From the NCBI GenBank assembly GCA_947561395.2, contig OX387190.1:36444392-36508391 (forward strand): 64,000 bases of DNA, written 5' to 3'. Both the position numbers and the translations under genes were made by a program. The notes under the pieces were generated by a model, which did not search any database, was not told where the DNA came from, and worked only from the letters and a program-made list of their open reading frames with translations. Position 1 is the stretch's first letter; each line of letters starts with the position of its first letter. Of this stretch, positions 21,701 to 34,081 are shown piece after piece. The DNA comes from Buxus sempervirens (lineage: Eukaryota > Streptophyta > Magnoliopsida > Buxales > Buxaceae).

Positions 21701-24700
21701 TCAACTTGCAAAGTTTGTAAGGACCTTGCCAACTAAATGCTCTCCGTACACAGCTTTTTCAAACTTCGCAAATCCCCCTGTTTTTAGCTTACAGAACTCC
21801 AAGGGTTCGACAGCAGCATCAAAATTCGGCTGTGCTCATGTAACAAACATGCATAAGGCTAAAAACACGAGGGAAAGGAAAAGACGAGAGAGTTAGTTAA
21901 ACAGGTGTACCTCATAAAAAAATGCTACAGACACCCGATATTTTGGAGAGTTGTTGACCACTCTATGTAAAGTTGATTCATACAATCCGTTGGACCAAAT
22001 CTGCAGTTCCTCCAAGTTTCAGCTACGTGGAAGATATGTATGTGTGTGTGTGTGTGTGCGTGTGTTTGTCTATATATTAATTGTGGATTTGAATTGCATA
22101 AAAAGGTTGAAGCAAGAGCAAGGATGCATACTTTTAGCATGTCACCAATGTTGCACACAAATGTGCCAGGGATGGGAACAGCACCTACCCACTCACCACA
22201 TACATTTCTCACCTTCAAAAACACATTAATTTAGAAGCGGCAGAGCAAAATGATTAATATATATCTACGTAAGGATATCTCAGTATTCAGAAAAATTAAT
22301 TACTCCAAACAATAGTCTGGTTTCTTAATTCTAGACGCATCAACACCTTAACAGTTCTACAAGGTGATGCCTTCATTTTTTTTCTTTTTCTAATTAAAAA
22401 AAAATTTTTTTAATGACATTCTAGAGGCAAAGCCCCCATATTTAAACTAGAAGATATTGCAATTGATTTTTTATTTTGAAAGTAAAAAAAAAAACTTGAA
22501 CTTTGATGAGTAATTTCATTCTCACTTAGAAGTTTAGATGGTTTAGGACGTGTTTATGTTCAGATGTCATAGCATTGGTAAGCTTTATGAAGATTATACC
22601 TGAGAAATAATTGGTGAGGGATTTAGAGGTTCTAATTAAGTTTTCAAAATACCCGTCACATATCCCTGTAAAACTCTGGGGCCTGCTCTTATACCCAATT
22701 GCCTCTGTGGCGTCGTGTAGTGGGTTCTACATAACAATTGAGCTCTACAACAAAATCTGCAACTGCTTCTATAAGTTGAAGCCCCTTGTTTGCATTTTCC
22801 TCTTTCATGCTCTATTTAATGTAGTTTACCATATGGGTAAATTAGTTTCTCTTTTAACAAAGTCTTTCATAGGTAGATGTGCTAAACGTACCTGAAGTGC
22901 AGGAATATCATCATCCTGATTAACCAATGTCAAGAGACCTGTCACACACCATTGTAAAACAACTACAATTAAAAATGTTTAAATCCATAGTGGCTTTTAT
23001 TCCAAATATATCTACCAAAACTGGCACAAATATATTCTCAAGCAAATGGTCTAAAGTTCTGCCTATTAAGGGTCATATCATAGAAAATGAAAAATGAGAA
23101 ACTTAGAAATAGAATGCGGTAGACAAATACGTGCAAATTGAGGAGTTTTGTCATTTAAATGACAGAGAGCTTACCATAGTCTGTGTGAGCACCACTGAAT
23201 TTTGGTACAGAAAATCCCAAGAAGAAAAAAGACCAAAAATAAAAACAAATTATTGACATAAGACCATGCAAAAAATAAAAAGGCAAGTCCAAGCACACAT
23301 CCACAAGCAATATGCAAACTTTGTTGCTTTACCATCCAACATCATTTTCAGACACCTCTGGACCATTTGAATTGGAGGCGCCTGGGTAACCAATAATACG
23401 CATCACCCAAAATGGATCTCCTGCTATTTCATCACCAAACATATCCATTGACCCACCCAATGCTAGAGCAATTCCCTGCATAATCTTTCTTGAAAGATCT
23501 GTCAGCAAGTCGTAAATGACTCTTATCAATCAAATGTATAATAGAGCAGAAATTGAAGACAAAAAACTAGAAAATCCCAATGCTGAGAGTGTGCCTGTAA
23601 GAAGGCTGATATACTCCTCCATTATTAGTTTGAAGTTTAAAGGATTATCTGGCCTGCAAAAAATAAGACAAATTAATACTACTGATCAAACAAAACAGAA
23701 TGGCAGGGCCACGTTAGAGCCCTGACCACGCTATTTCTGGTCGTATTTTAGTAATGATTCCTAAATAAAAGTACCTCGACCTCAGAAACATTTATTATAG
23801 GTGAAGCTAGCCGGGATTGAATATACAGATATGTCTAGTAATCCATTTTATTATTTTGACATCAAGGACTTATAAATGCACTAGGAAAAGTTCATGATTA
23901 AAAACAATGTCAAATAGATTTGTCAAAGATTTGATTGCAACATATAAAAAATTGACAATAGTTATTAAAAAGATCACCAGTCCTTGTAATATTTTCAATA
24001 ATTTTCTTCCAGGAAAACCAGACCTAAAATTTGACTTAAAAATTTTAAATTTCACATACCACAAATTAGATCCTTCCATGGGCTCACCAAGGGCTCCATA
24101 CATCCCTTGTTTCACTTCTCTATAGCACTAAAACATACAAAAAGGGAATTATAAGTATGATACCTTAAAATTTTACTTTTCTGTTTTGACAGTTAAAAGA
24201 TTCCCATGAACAAATGCTTCATAGTGCAAGAGGCATGTATCCAAATAATCTCAAAATTGAATACTGAATTGAGATGTCAGACCTAATATCTGCATTTGGA
24301 TGTTTATACAATGCAGACAATGTGGAAGAAAAAACTTTTTTCCTGCATCTGGCATGCATTCGACTACTTGGAGAATAAAAGGAAGAATGGGGCAAACCCA
24401 TTTTTAAGGTGGCAATAATCACCATTTATTCCACATATGACAGCAGAAAACACTAACTACAAACAACAATAGAAATTAAGACCTGATGTACGCCAATAAA
24501 ACATAATAGGAATTGAAATTTGTCATGTTTATATGGCCTTATGATAAATTATCTACGAAATTGTGATATCACTTGTTGTACAGGTGTAAAACAAAAATAC
24601 AGATTATTAATTACCTTGCTAAAGTATAGTCCAAGAGACCTTGGTAAGGGAGCATGATATCCACGTTGAGGGACTATCAATGAAATTGTGATATAACTTG

Positions 24701-27500
24701 TTGTACAGGTGTAAAACAAAAATACGGATCATTAATTACCTTGCTAAAGTATAGCCTGAGAGACCTTGGTAAGGGAGTATGATATCCATGTTGAGGGTTT
24801 ATGATTATGATAATCATATGAGCAACCTACTAAGGCATTTTAAAAAGAAATTGGAAATTGGAATGTATTCACATATTGAAAGAAATTTCAATATGCTAAC
24901 TCTTCATCATTCATTACATCAGGGTCTAGACAGCAAAAGGAGTCATTGTTGGTGATGTGCATTGACTGATTGGATCCATTTCAAGGCTCCATAACAAGCA
25001 ACTGGGTGGAATTCTGTGGCATATCGAACAATACAAGGGCATTTTTTTTGGTTGATTCTTTATACCGATGAGTTGGATACAATCCATAATGTCAATACTT
25101 GAGCATGCTAATATAGTCACAGCCTTGATGATAGGTTACTAAATAATAATATACTAACTCATTCCATTGTAAGAATGAAGCATATGACATTGTAATAAGA
25201 TCCATTGCATTATTCCCATATCCATTGCTTTGCATCAAATCCATTGGTTATGATATCTTATGACCAGGACTACAAATACTTTATGAAATATACTAAATTC
25301 AATTTTACTTGCACAGACTGAAAAATATTTGAATTGCATTGAAGCAAAATATCTTATGACTAGGGGTATAAACGGTTCTGAGAATTTACTGAAGATGTCA
25401 GAATTTATGCTTGTAAAAGCTGAAAAACGGAAATGAACTAACATCAATGGCTTCATGCATGTCAGGTCGGCCTTTTGTTACATTTTCTCCAACTCTTTGG
25501 TACCCTCTGCATTGAAAATTTAGCTGAGTATTAGTTTAAGTTCTACTACTCCTAATAGCTCATTATATGACTGTCATTGTAAATAACAAAAACGGCATTG
25601 ATTTAAGGGAGCAAACCTGAATCCAGTTTTTGCAGACAGCTTGATCTTAAGTTTTTCCTCGTAAGGAAGATTAAAAAATTTGCGTGCCACATTTTTAACC
25701 TCTTTAACAAGGGCATCTGGAATGCCATGGCCCTTCTGTTCAACAAATACAACAGCAACATAGATAATTTAAAATAGTTGATTAACAATATATATAGCTG
25801 CATATATGCTTCCTGACCAGACATAGGCTTTAAATAGAACATAATATCAATTAAATTTCCATGAGATCCTTTTTTTTATCGTAGAAGGAATACCTTATTG
25901 AAATTTACAGCATAAAAACACCACTGTTGTGATTAGAATTAAACAATTAAAATGGCTCCAAGGTGGAATCACATCAAGGAAACTTTGACATGAAGAAGAC
26001 ACAGATTCCAGTAAAATCCTACTAGTATTTATCTTAAATGATTTGTTTATAAGCCATCTAAAAGAAATGAACATTTTCTTTGCACAGAGAGTACCTAAGA
26101 CAGAAGAAGAAACCCCTGCCTCATCCCCAATCTGATTTTGTTTAGGTTTCGGGTATTCCTTTAACTTTAGTATTCCAATAATAGTGAAGGGTGAATAATT
26201 TCGCATCACACATAGACTACATGAAAACAATTCCAACTAAAGATAAAAATTCCATTTCAAAACCAGGGTGAGATTAAAAATCATGAATCAAATAAATTAA
26301 AGGAATTCTAAAAAGAATTTGTACAAAGCCAATCCCAAGAATAAAAAAAAAGTGCACTACGTAAAGAAAGATGCTGTGTAGATCTCTAGTTATATCTGAA
26401 AGATATGATACTGTGCACAAAAAATGTGCACAATCACCCTAACAAATCTTCCAGTGATTGAAGACTTCTTCAACAGAAGTTAAAGCAGTTGATATACTTG
26501 TAGGATATCAACTGCTAAAGTTAAAGTAGTTTAATTGTTTAAACAGTTGATCTCCTCACATGTGCGAGACAAGATCACAAGTTAAAGCAGTTGATATACA
26601 TAAAACATCTTCAACAGAAGTTCCATAGTATCTGATAAATAAAGTTGATACCTCTGAAAGAGCGGAACTGCAGGATAATTTAAATTTTCAACATTCTCAT
26701 GATAGCGTTTTTATGCTAATTTAGAAATGTAACTGATATGTGTAAAATAAAGTTGATAATTCTGAAAGAGTGGAACCTGCAGGCTAATTTAAATTTTCAA
26801 CATTCTCATGATGGCATTTTTATGCTAATTTAGAAATGTAATTGAAATATGTAAAATACCACATAGAAAAAACCCGTCTCTCTACAAGCCCGATCTAATT
26901 GTTTAACAACTTCAGATACACCTTCGTCCTCGCCCATCTCAAGATCATCACACTTAGCCAAAAGAGGGCTAATATCTGAAACAAAAATGACAAAAAGGAA
27001 ATTGACGAAACAGTTATACTAAAAATTCATAAAAGTTCAAGATTTTGGAGATTGTTATGCAACCAAATATCAAATTCATATTGTTGCCCACGGATGAAAA
27101 GGAAGAAAGAAAGGAAAAAGAAATTTAATATATCATCAAGATCATCAGTTAAACTAACCAATAGAAATTTTCCTAGGTCAAAAACTCAGAAGGAAAATAT
27201 AAAATAAAATAAAAAAATTTCCATGCATCCGTAGTTCCTTGAGTATGAAAGAATCGGAAACCGTACGGGCAAAGCCATTTGCAAGCTGAGTAGTGTTATT
27301 CCTGGACGTGGGGTTAAATTAAAAGGTCGCAAACAATTATCCGTTGTAGATGGTCATTGAAATGTTGCCATAAAACAACGCTGATAATGATTTGAAGAAA
27401 CATACCCGTAGATTTTAAAGGAAGAGGGAAAAACGAGAGGGCGAGTGAGAGTGCGAAATGTTTTACCTATTATGGGAATGGCCTTGAAGTCGGTAGCCAT
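21701..27500 (-). CDS. 2-oxoglutarate/Fe(II)-dependent dioxygenase, At3g50210-like
   Basis: A complete 12-exon gene encoding 330 residues. Exons in + coordinates, 5' to 3' on the minus strand: 27500-27467, 26975-26860, 25735-25617, 25506-25443, 24127-24060, 23653-23595, 23498-23333, 23194-23175, 22938-22892, 22212-22132, 22000-21911, 21829-21701. All phases join. The N-terminal DIOX_N part includes [13 protein letters not shown]. The Fe ligands are H212, D214 (in AHTDYG) and H270 (STLHRVV); the 2-oxoglutarate pair is R280 and S282 ([12 protein letters not shown]). [11 protein letters not shown] is conserved in the At3g50210/At3g49630 group, which has about 332 residues. Soluble, probably cytosolic. 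The substrate of this subgroup cannot be read from the sequence. The intron at 23499-23594 appears to use a GC donor, and exon 8 has only 20 bases. Confidence 0.93.
24549..24798. repeat. Tandem duplication, 2 x 125 bp, in a dioxygenase intron
   Basis: GAAATTGTGATAT.ACTTGTTG at 24557 recurs at 24682, and the match continues through ACCTTGCTAAAGTATAG and GAGACCTTGGTAAGGGAG to GTTGAGGG. About 95% identity by eye. It lies within the intron between exons 4 and 5. Confidence 0.9.
26641..26856. repeat. Tandem duplication, 2 x 108 bp, next to exon 2 donor
   Basis: AAAGTTGATA...TCTGAAAGAG at 26641 recurs at 26749. Both copies contain AATTTAAATTTTCAACATTC and TTTTTATGCTAATTTAGAAA. The second copy ends four bases from exon 2, so it includes the intron side of the splice donor. 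Confidence 0.88.
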
Positions 27501-28317
27501 AATGGATGAATGATTCCGGGAAGAAGATCTTCTCAACCTGACATTCAGAACAGAAAACCGAGGAGCTTGAATCAAATAGTTATACACTGCCAAAATTTCA
27601 TTCGGAGATCGCATTAACGGTATTGAAGCTTTTTCTGATACGCATTCAAAAAGTTCGAATAGTACTGTATCTATTACAATTAGGTTCGTTACCCCAGTAA
27701 ACACCAGAACTAACAAATGAATATGAAATTAGCTAAGAGCCAAGGAAGCTCTGGTAACGTCAAGCGTACACAGAAGATCAGCATACGAATAAAGAAAAAA
27801 GTAAATATCATGCCTACGCAGAGATCCTCACCCGAGTGAATAAAAAAGTAATTATCAACAGCGTTCTTGGGGATCAGCCACGGTATGAAATTGCCGTAAT
27901 CACTTAGCAAAAAAATGGAAATTGGAAATACTTTTTTGCGACGAACCCGTACATGACGAAACGCCGAAACCCTCCCTATCGGAAACTGGGGATGACACCG
28001 TCTGCAATTTCGATTTCGTCCCCGTAAATTGGGCCTAATTATGGCGGTTGAAACATACAGGGGGACCGACAATAAGCGCCTGACAACCCTCAATGAGGCC
28101 CCGTTTGCAGGGGTGACGGGACATTAGATTTGTAATTGTTGATTTTTTGTGCCAAAAGCGTTGGGTTCATATAGATATCAGACAACATTTTTGCCTGGAA
28201 GCCCAGTCCAAGTCTAAAAATTTATTATCTTTTAACAGTTAAAGCTACCTCTGTGGGGCCCATTTGCACGCACCTCAAAGGATCCCATTTGAATCCCCTC
28301 AAAGGAGTAATCCCGGG
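27501..28317. other. Dioxygenase upstream region
   Basis: Upstream of the minus-strand dioxygenase start. It holds a 127-codon open frame (27710-28093, minus) without recognisable domains, followed by ordinary intergenic DNA. Confidence 0.4.
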
Positions 28318-29047
28318 TAGGCTGCAACTTGGGTCGATTAAAACCGAAATTGAACCGATTTTGGATCGATTTGGTTTGGGCTATTAAGTTTTGGTTCTAC
28401 AAATATAGAACCAATTTATGTTTGGTTTGGTTTTGTGTTGAAGGCTCGGTTTAACCGAACCGAACCAAACCGAAATATAATAGTAGATATAAAATATATA
28501 ATAGACATAAGTTCTTTAATAATACAATTTAAATTATAAAATAATGAATAATTGTTATTATTTTATGTCATTGTAGTTTGTACAAAGTGTAACATGTGTA
28601 TAACGCTACAATCACTACTTAAAGATGTAATGGTCTAGGCTTCGTCAATAGCAAAAGAGGGAGGGAGGAGGAAGGATACTGGATAGATAAGTTTAATGGA
28701 AAAATGAACTTATATACTTTTTCAAGGGCGAAAGTCTTTTCTCTTTTCATCTAGTGTGGATCTTGGAGTTACTTCAAGATTTAGGTTCCTTGATCATACG
28801 AATCAATAGTGTAGTCAAATCAACAGGTTCTAATATGTGAAAATGTCCCAAACCAAACCAAATTAGCAATTCGGTTCTATTTCGTTTCGGTTTGGATTAT
28901 GGGTTTTCTAATAATAATCAATTCAGTATTCGGTTTGATTATTTCAGTTCCAAAATCGGTTTGGTTTAGTTTTGGGCCTATCATAAGAAACCTTGGTTTG
29001 GTCTTGGATTGATGCTAACCCAAAACAAAACCGCACCGAGCTGTCTC
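28318..29047. mobile_element. Degraded hAT-type MITE rich in CGGTTTGGTT
   Basis: The left end TAGGCTGCAACTTGGGT resembles the ends of the nested elements at 6.4-8.7 kb, and both halves carry inverted CGGTTTGG/CCGAACCAAACC repeats. The right end (ACCGCACCGAGCTG) is altered and no target duplication is visible, so this is an older relative. Confidence 0.55.
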
Positions 29048-30095
29048 AACGTACGTGAATGATTGAATCCACCCGCAAAGCTCGTGTTGAACAACACAAG
29101 ATACGGTTTGAACCCAAGACATCCGAGTTGAAGCTTCATCCAATGTTTCTGTACTTACCAACAAGGCAAAACTATGTGAGAAAAGAACTATTTATTCTTC
29201 AGAAGGTTAGACGATCTAAAATAAATAAATGATCATTAAAATATGAAAAGTTTTGAAAGAACGAAGTTAAAAGTATTAGGGACTTATACCCCTTTCAATA
29301 TTTGTAATGGATATTCTCTCAAATTGTTGTTTAGTGTAATTCAAGAAAAATCTTTTGTCTTCACTTTGTAATAGCTCCAGGAACTTCTTGCATTGCCGTT
29401 GTTGGAATATCATATTTGGGCCCTCTTATACAGCTATAGTTACATTCTTTGGCGGGGAGATTTCACAAACATGGGAAGGAAATCACCATCAAAGACGACG
29501 TCAAGAGAAATTTGTAGGAAAGAAACAATGCTATTGCATAGAGTATGGGAATTACTAGGGCTATAATTGCAGAAGCTATGAAATTTGTTTAAGGCCTTGT
29601 CATGGCACAAAGAATTGGAAGCAAGAACAATATCATTGAGGAAACTCTACAATGTTTGATTAATATTCCAAGAAAACAATCTAATAGAAGAATGCCCTTG
29701 TCATCAATTGCACCGAAGATAATCATAAATAAAGATTTGAAGAACGAGAGACAGGACACCCAGAAAAACAACTCAAATTAAAGTGCATTTCCCTGTGGCC
29801 TTCACCTGGCACAGGAAATACCATAGAAGATTGCTATCGACGATTTGAGGCCCCACATCGGGGAGGACCGACACTTTGGTTTCCGTTCTCCATCCCTGCC
29901 TCGGTCCGAATTTCATAGAAATCCTGAACCTGATATTTCCAAACTCCATGAAACTGCAACCCTTCTTTATTTTGATTTAACACAGAACTTGAATCTTGAA
30001 CCTATGGAAATTGATCTTAAATAATCACATACCCTTTCATGGTTTCATCAAGAAAAAAATAAAAATAAGGGCAGATTCTGTAGAAAATAATACAT
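29048..30095. other. Intergenic; downstream flank of the methyltransferase
   Basis: No gene is recognised. About 29780-30095 probably holds the 3' UTR of the minus-strand methyltransferase. Confidence 0.4.
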
Positions 30096-31010
30096 TCAAG
30101 AAGACGACGCCGATGATGAACTGTTGCGACAAAACTCGAAGGCGTTAGCATCCATTCTATCCAAAACGAAATGACCAAGCGAGTCCTTTGATTCCACCAG
30201 GTTCTCCCTGCACAAGTACTCATCACTGGAGACTCTCTCTGTTTCACCGTGGAAGTCATGGACAAACACATGCGTCTTCTCATCACCGCTTCTTTTACTT
30301 CTCGCAAGCACCCCCGTGGTGAATATCGACGACATCCTGCCGGGAGCCGACGGGAGGTACCCTCGTGGCCCGTCCACCAAAATAACATCCCACCCCACTT
30401 CATAAACATGATTTGGGAGGTCGTTAATCCCAAGCTTGCAGTCGGAGAACAGCAAGTTCTGGACGGGTCGGCACTCGTTTCGTGACTGCTCCCTCGCTGA
30501 AGCGAGCAGTTCCTTCATCTCGCTCGCTCTTGTGGCATAATGCACGTCGTAAGCTTCTATGTCGGGGTGCTTTCCTTCAAAATAAGCGACGTAATACTGA
30601 TTCTCGTCCACAAAGACAGTTCGGCCATTGTGGTTGAGGGCTTTCCATAGAAGGGTCTCCGGTGTAAGCCCGAATATGAGAAAATTACAGGAGAAGGAAC
30701 AACTGCTGAGAACATCGGCTATGGATTTGAGCTCGCTGTCCGACATCCGGCCGGTAATGTTGGAATGGGAGGCATAGTGAAGGAGGGCATCGATGATGCT
30801 CTTCTGCAATGGAGGCTTACCGGAGCCAGAAACAGCGGTCGTGTACATGGTGTTAATTGATTTTCCGGTACTGAAGAGTGCAAGAAGAAAAGCGACTGCG
30901 AAGAACGAAATGAAGGCGAGAAGCCAGAGACGGTGAGACCCTCCCTGTTTGTGTACGGAGGGGTGGAGGAGGATGAGCTTTGCGCTGTTGTTGTTGTTGT
31001 TGCTCTTCAT
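30096..31010 (-). CDS. DUF579 polysaccharide O-methyltransferase (AGM/GXM family)
   Basis: Intronless gene of 304 residues, normal for the family. A short cytosolic N-terminus with an Asn run (4-8) precedes a single membrane anchor (about 27-48, LWLLAFISFFAVAFLLALF), typical of type II Golgi enzymes. The DUF579 core follows: LKSIADVLSSCSFSCNFLIFGL with TPETLLWKALNHNGRTVFVDE (SAM-binding side), GWDVILVDGPRGYLPSAPGRM (206-227), and THVFVHDFHGETERVSSDEYLC. Family members methylate glucuronic acid on arabinogalactans (At1g27930/At1g67330) or xylan (GXM1-3). The anchor and motif wording look closer to the arabinogalactan group, but that is an inference. The tail is Ser-rich (NSSSSASSS). The start at 31010 is the only ATG that includes the anchor. 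Confidence 0.92.
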   Translation of the reverse strand: MKSNNNNNSAKLILLHPSVHKQGGSHRLWLLAFISFFAVAFLLALFSTGKSINTMYTTAVSGSGKPPLQKSIIDALLHYASHSNITGRMSDSELKSIADVLSSCSFSCNFLIFGLTPETLLWKALNHNGRTVFVDENQYYVAYFEGKHPDIEAYDVHYATRASEMKELLASAREQSRNECRPVQNLLFSDCKLGINDLPNHVYEVGWDVILVDGPRGYLPSAPGRMSSIFTTGVLARSKRSGDEKTHVFVHDFHGETERVSSDEYLCRENLVESKDSLGHFVLDRMDANAFEFCRNSSSSASSS

Positions 31011-32400
31011 TGTGTCTTACCGGAATCAGAGGAGAGGACTGTAATGGGAGTGATTTACTAATCAAGGAAACAAACGGGTATTCATGATTTTTCAGGAATG
31101 GGGGATGCGATATTGGGTGGACGAAAGATGTAAGGTGGGTTTGAGATTGTGATTGCCGAAGGGAAGGGAGATCTCAAAAACCAGTGAGACATCGCTATTG
31201 CCCCTCACGACTTTGCTTTCCAGTTAATCCCTTCTTTAAGATTAAGGAACTTCCCTCCTCCCTGCAACAAACTGCATTTAAAATGTTCACCATCACAGAC
31301 CGAACACACCTAATACCTCTCTGTCTCTCTCAGTTCTCATACATCCACATCTCAGCCACTTGCCGTGCATCAATTTCAAAAAAATAAGTATTTAAAGCCC
31401 ATTAAATCTTCATTAAATCATTGCAGTAATTCCTAATTAAAATATATTCATTTTGTTCCTACTTGGAATAGTTCAAAGATAATAAAGGTCAGTCAGAACT
31501 CAGAAGCATGATAACGGAAGGTTCTTTGACAAATCCATCCTGTTAATCTCTGGAGCTTATGTGCTGAATGGATAAACATTACTTAATTGTGACATACAGA
31601 TAGGCCCCATTTTACAGATGGTATCAAGGCATCAATGAAATTTTATAACGTAAGATGGTGAAAGGCTAAGAGAATTAACCCCCCTAAGCCAAGAACTACA
31701 ATGAATTTTCAACCATCAATGTCGTTGTAAATTAAGGCCGCTCCTCCCGCAAGAGTGTAGTCCCTTGAAGTCGTTTTTCCAAATTGAAAGATGTGAACCA
31801 TAATGCAAAAGGGGCTGGCCTTTGAATATTTCAGGGACCCTCCACTGAATAGAAGTCTGGCTTGTCTCACCAGCTTTAGGTTATTGAGTTCTCCCTTTAT
31901 GCTCAAATGGATGCTTACTGTGCACCTTGACACCGATAAAAAATGGATCACTAATGGCATTTGTCAATGGTTAGTACAACCAAACAAGCAAAATCAACAT
32001 ATCATAACCCTTTGTGCTGTTTAGGTGTATGGCAAAGGGTTTAAATCTACTGCTAAGCCCCTAAAAGTTACTACCCTATAGTTTTTTTTTCCTAATCTAT
32101 ATATTGCTGTGTTGTCTATACTACCCTATAGTTGAGTGCCAAATTAGTAAGCAGCGACAATAAAGAAGAAGGAAAAAAAAATTAATTCTAGCTTTCAATA
32201 AAAGATAGAGAAAGAAGAGAGACCAGCTGAGAGACAGCTGCTTGCTTAGATGGCAAGTAGCTGTAAATTACTGTGGAGCATATTTACGAGCTCAAATACC
32301 CTCCTAACTTAGTAAAATATGGGTTTTTTTAGTCATATAAAGTGATGATATATATGATCAAATGCACAAGCATCAATATATGGTCAAATGCAATGGCACT

Positions 32401-32431
<31 letters not shown>

Positions 32432-32850
32432 TGCCCACCCTACACTATTCACCATATAATATTGTTGATTTTGTAGATGGCATCAGCATCAGTCACAATG
32501 ACATGCACCTACCGTAGCTTGACTGGGGCTCCATACTATATTTGTTCTACATCAAGGTAAAGGATTTACTAATTTATTTACTTTTTGGTCATATGAGTAG
32601 GTGGTGGTCCTTCTAGACACCTTGTATGAAAGTCGATCGATTTTAAGAGTTGCAATGGATCCTCGCCTGCAGGGGAATTCCAGCCTATTGAATTTTGAAA
32701 TTTGGTTGAATGTTGCTGGGTATGTGCATGTCAAGTTCTCATCGTGTGTGGTATCATGGGCAATGGTTGTTGATGGTTGGATTTTCTTTTGAAGCTAAAA
32801 TTTCGTCCTTCACCTATATTTCACTTTTTTTATTTATTTATATGTATAAC
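31011..32850. other. Intergenic, with an (AT)n microsatellite
   Basis: Mostly unremarkable. A TA-dinucleotide run lies at 32405-32431. At 32476-32560 an ATG-initiated block MASASVTMTCTYRSLTGAPY is followed by a GTAAAG donor-like site. It resembles the first exon of a plastid-targeted protein, but no second exon was identified. Confidence 0.35.
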
Positions 32851-33030
32851 CAATATTAGTTTATAAACTGATTCGAAAAGAACCAACTTTATTTTGACTC
32901 AGTGGATATTAGGGTGGCTTATCTAGCCGTGTCGGCCCACCAATATTAGTTTATAAACTGATTCGAAAAGAACAAGCTTTATTTTGATTCACTGGACATT
33001 AGGGTCGCTTATTGGGTCGTGTTGGCACGG
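32851..33030. repeat. Tandem duplication, 2 x 90 bp, at the edge of a MITE
   Basis: CAATATTAGTTTATAAACTG at 32851 recurs at 32941, and the match runs through GATTCGAAAAGAAC and the first bases of the adjacent element (GGCTTAT.. / CGCTTATTGGGTCGTG). The duplicated unit therefore contains the target site and the left terminus of the element. Confidence 0.85.
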
Positions 33031-34081
33031 CCCACTCCCGTAGCCGTACCGTGCCGGGTCCTGATTATAGGGCACACAGCTCGTTAGGGCACGGCCCACC
33101 AGGCACGTTGGCCTGGTAGCCCATTCGGCATGCGGGCGGCACGACTTACGTCAAGCATGGGCCGATGGGCCCTCCCGCGTGCCGGCTCTCCAGACATGAA
33201 ATGACTAGCAGTTTGGCAAGCTATTTTTTTCCTTCTTAAAGTAGTTTTACCACTTTTTTAAACTGTTTTACACCCCCCCCCCCCCCCCCCCCCCCCCCCC
33301 AAACGGCCCCCCAAACGGCCATATTAGTGGGGTATGCTTATAATTGACTGTAAATGACCATTTCCACCCTTCCAACTACCAAATAACAACCATATTTTAG
33401 TGTGTAGGTGGTAAAAAACCACTTTTGGTTTTCTATAAATAGGCCTAACCCTTCCCACTCCAAACCACGCCTCTTCTCATCTCTTCTAATTTTATTAGTC
33501 TTGTTTAAAGTTTTGACCAATGGTTGGTAAACTCGGCAGAGTGCTCACATGGGGAGGCCCCTAAGCCGACCATTGGCCAAACTTTTAACAAGACTCTAAG
33601 AAAGTTATAAATTTTTTTTTGTTTCCTTCATTTTCTTCGTAGAGTCACAGTGCTCCTTGAACTGGACCGTTAGCAAATCACTGAACAAGCTGCTTCATAT
33701 CTACAAAGAGTTGCAAAAGTGTTACTTGCCTCAATTACTATTTGGACAACTAAGTAGTAATCGACACAAGTAATACTTTTGCAACTCCTCATCTTGGCAC
33801 GGTTCAAGAAGTAAACATATTTTTCAGAATTTTTTTATTATTTTTTTACTATGTTTCCCATTTTTTCTTCTTTTTTTTACAAAAAAATACCCAAGCTCGC
33901 CGGCGGCCTGCCTGGCAGGGCACGGCCTAACCCTTGCCGTGCCATGGGCTGGGCTGGGCTGTGCCAGGGGTTTTGGCTAATTGGCCAGCACGACACGGCC
34001 CGCTCCCCAGGCAGGTTGGGTCCATTAGGCACGCTCTAAACGGGCCCGACCGTGTCAAGCCGGCCCGTTTAGCACCCCTGG
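33001..34081. mobile_element. GC-rich hAT-type foldback element, about 1.08 kb
   Basis: The left end AGGGTCGCTTATTGGGTCGTG...GGCACGGCCC and the right end (reverse AGGGGTGCTAAACGGGCC...GACACGG) are imperfect inverted repeats, flanked by TGGACATT and TGGACATA (8-bp, one mismatch). Both subterminal arms (about 33020-33200 and 33890-34080) are rich in GGCACGGCCC and complement. The core holds a 28-C run at 33273-33300 and two further hairpins: 33498-33597 (arms GTCTTGTTTAAAGTTTTGAC / ACTTTTAACAAGAC) and 33705-33790 (arms GAGTTGCAAAAGTGTTACTT / AAGTAATACTTTTGCAACTC). No transposase is seen. Confidence 0.68.

Noticed and set aside
21925-22224. 99-codon frame with a His-Thr repeat
   Set aside because: It is dioxygenase exons 11 and 10 read through the intron and its (TG)n microsatellite, not a separate gene.
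30017-30433. 138-codon frame overlapping the methyltransferase
   Set aside because: Same DNA in another frame; the DUF579 frame has the family motifs.
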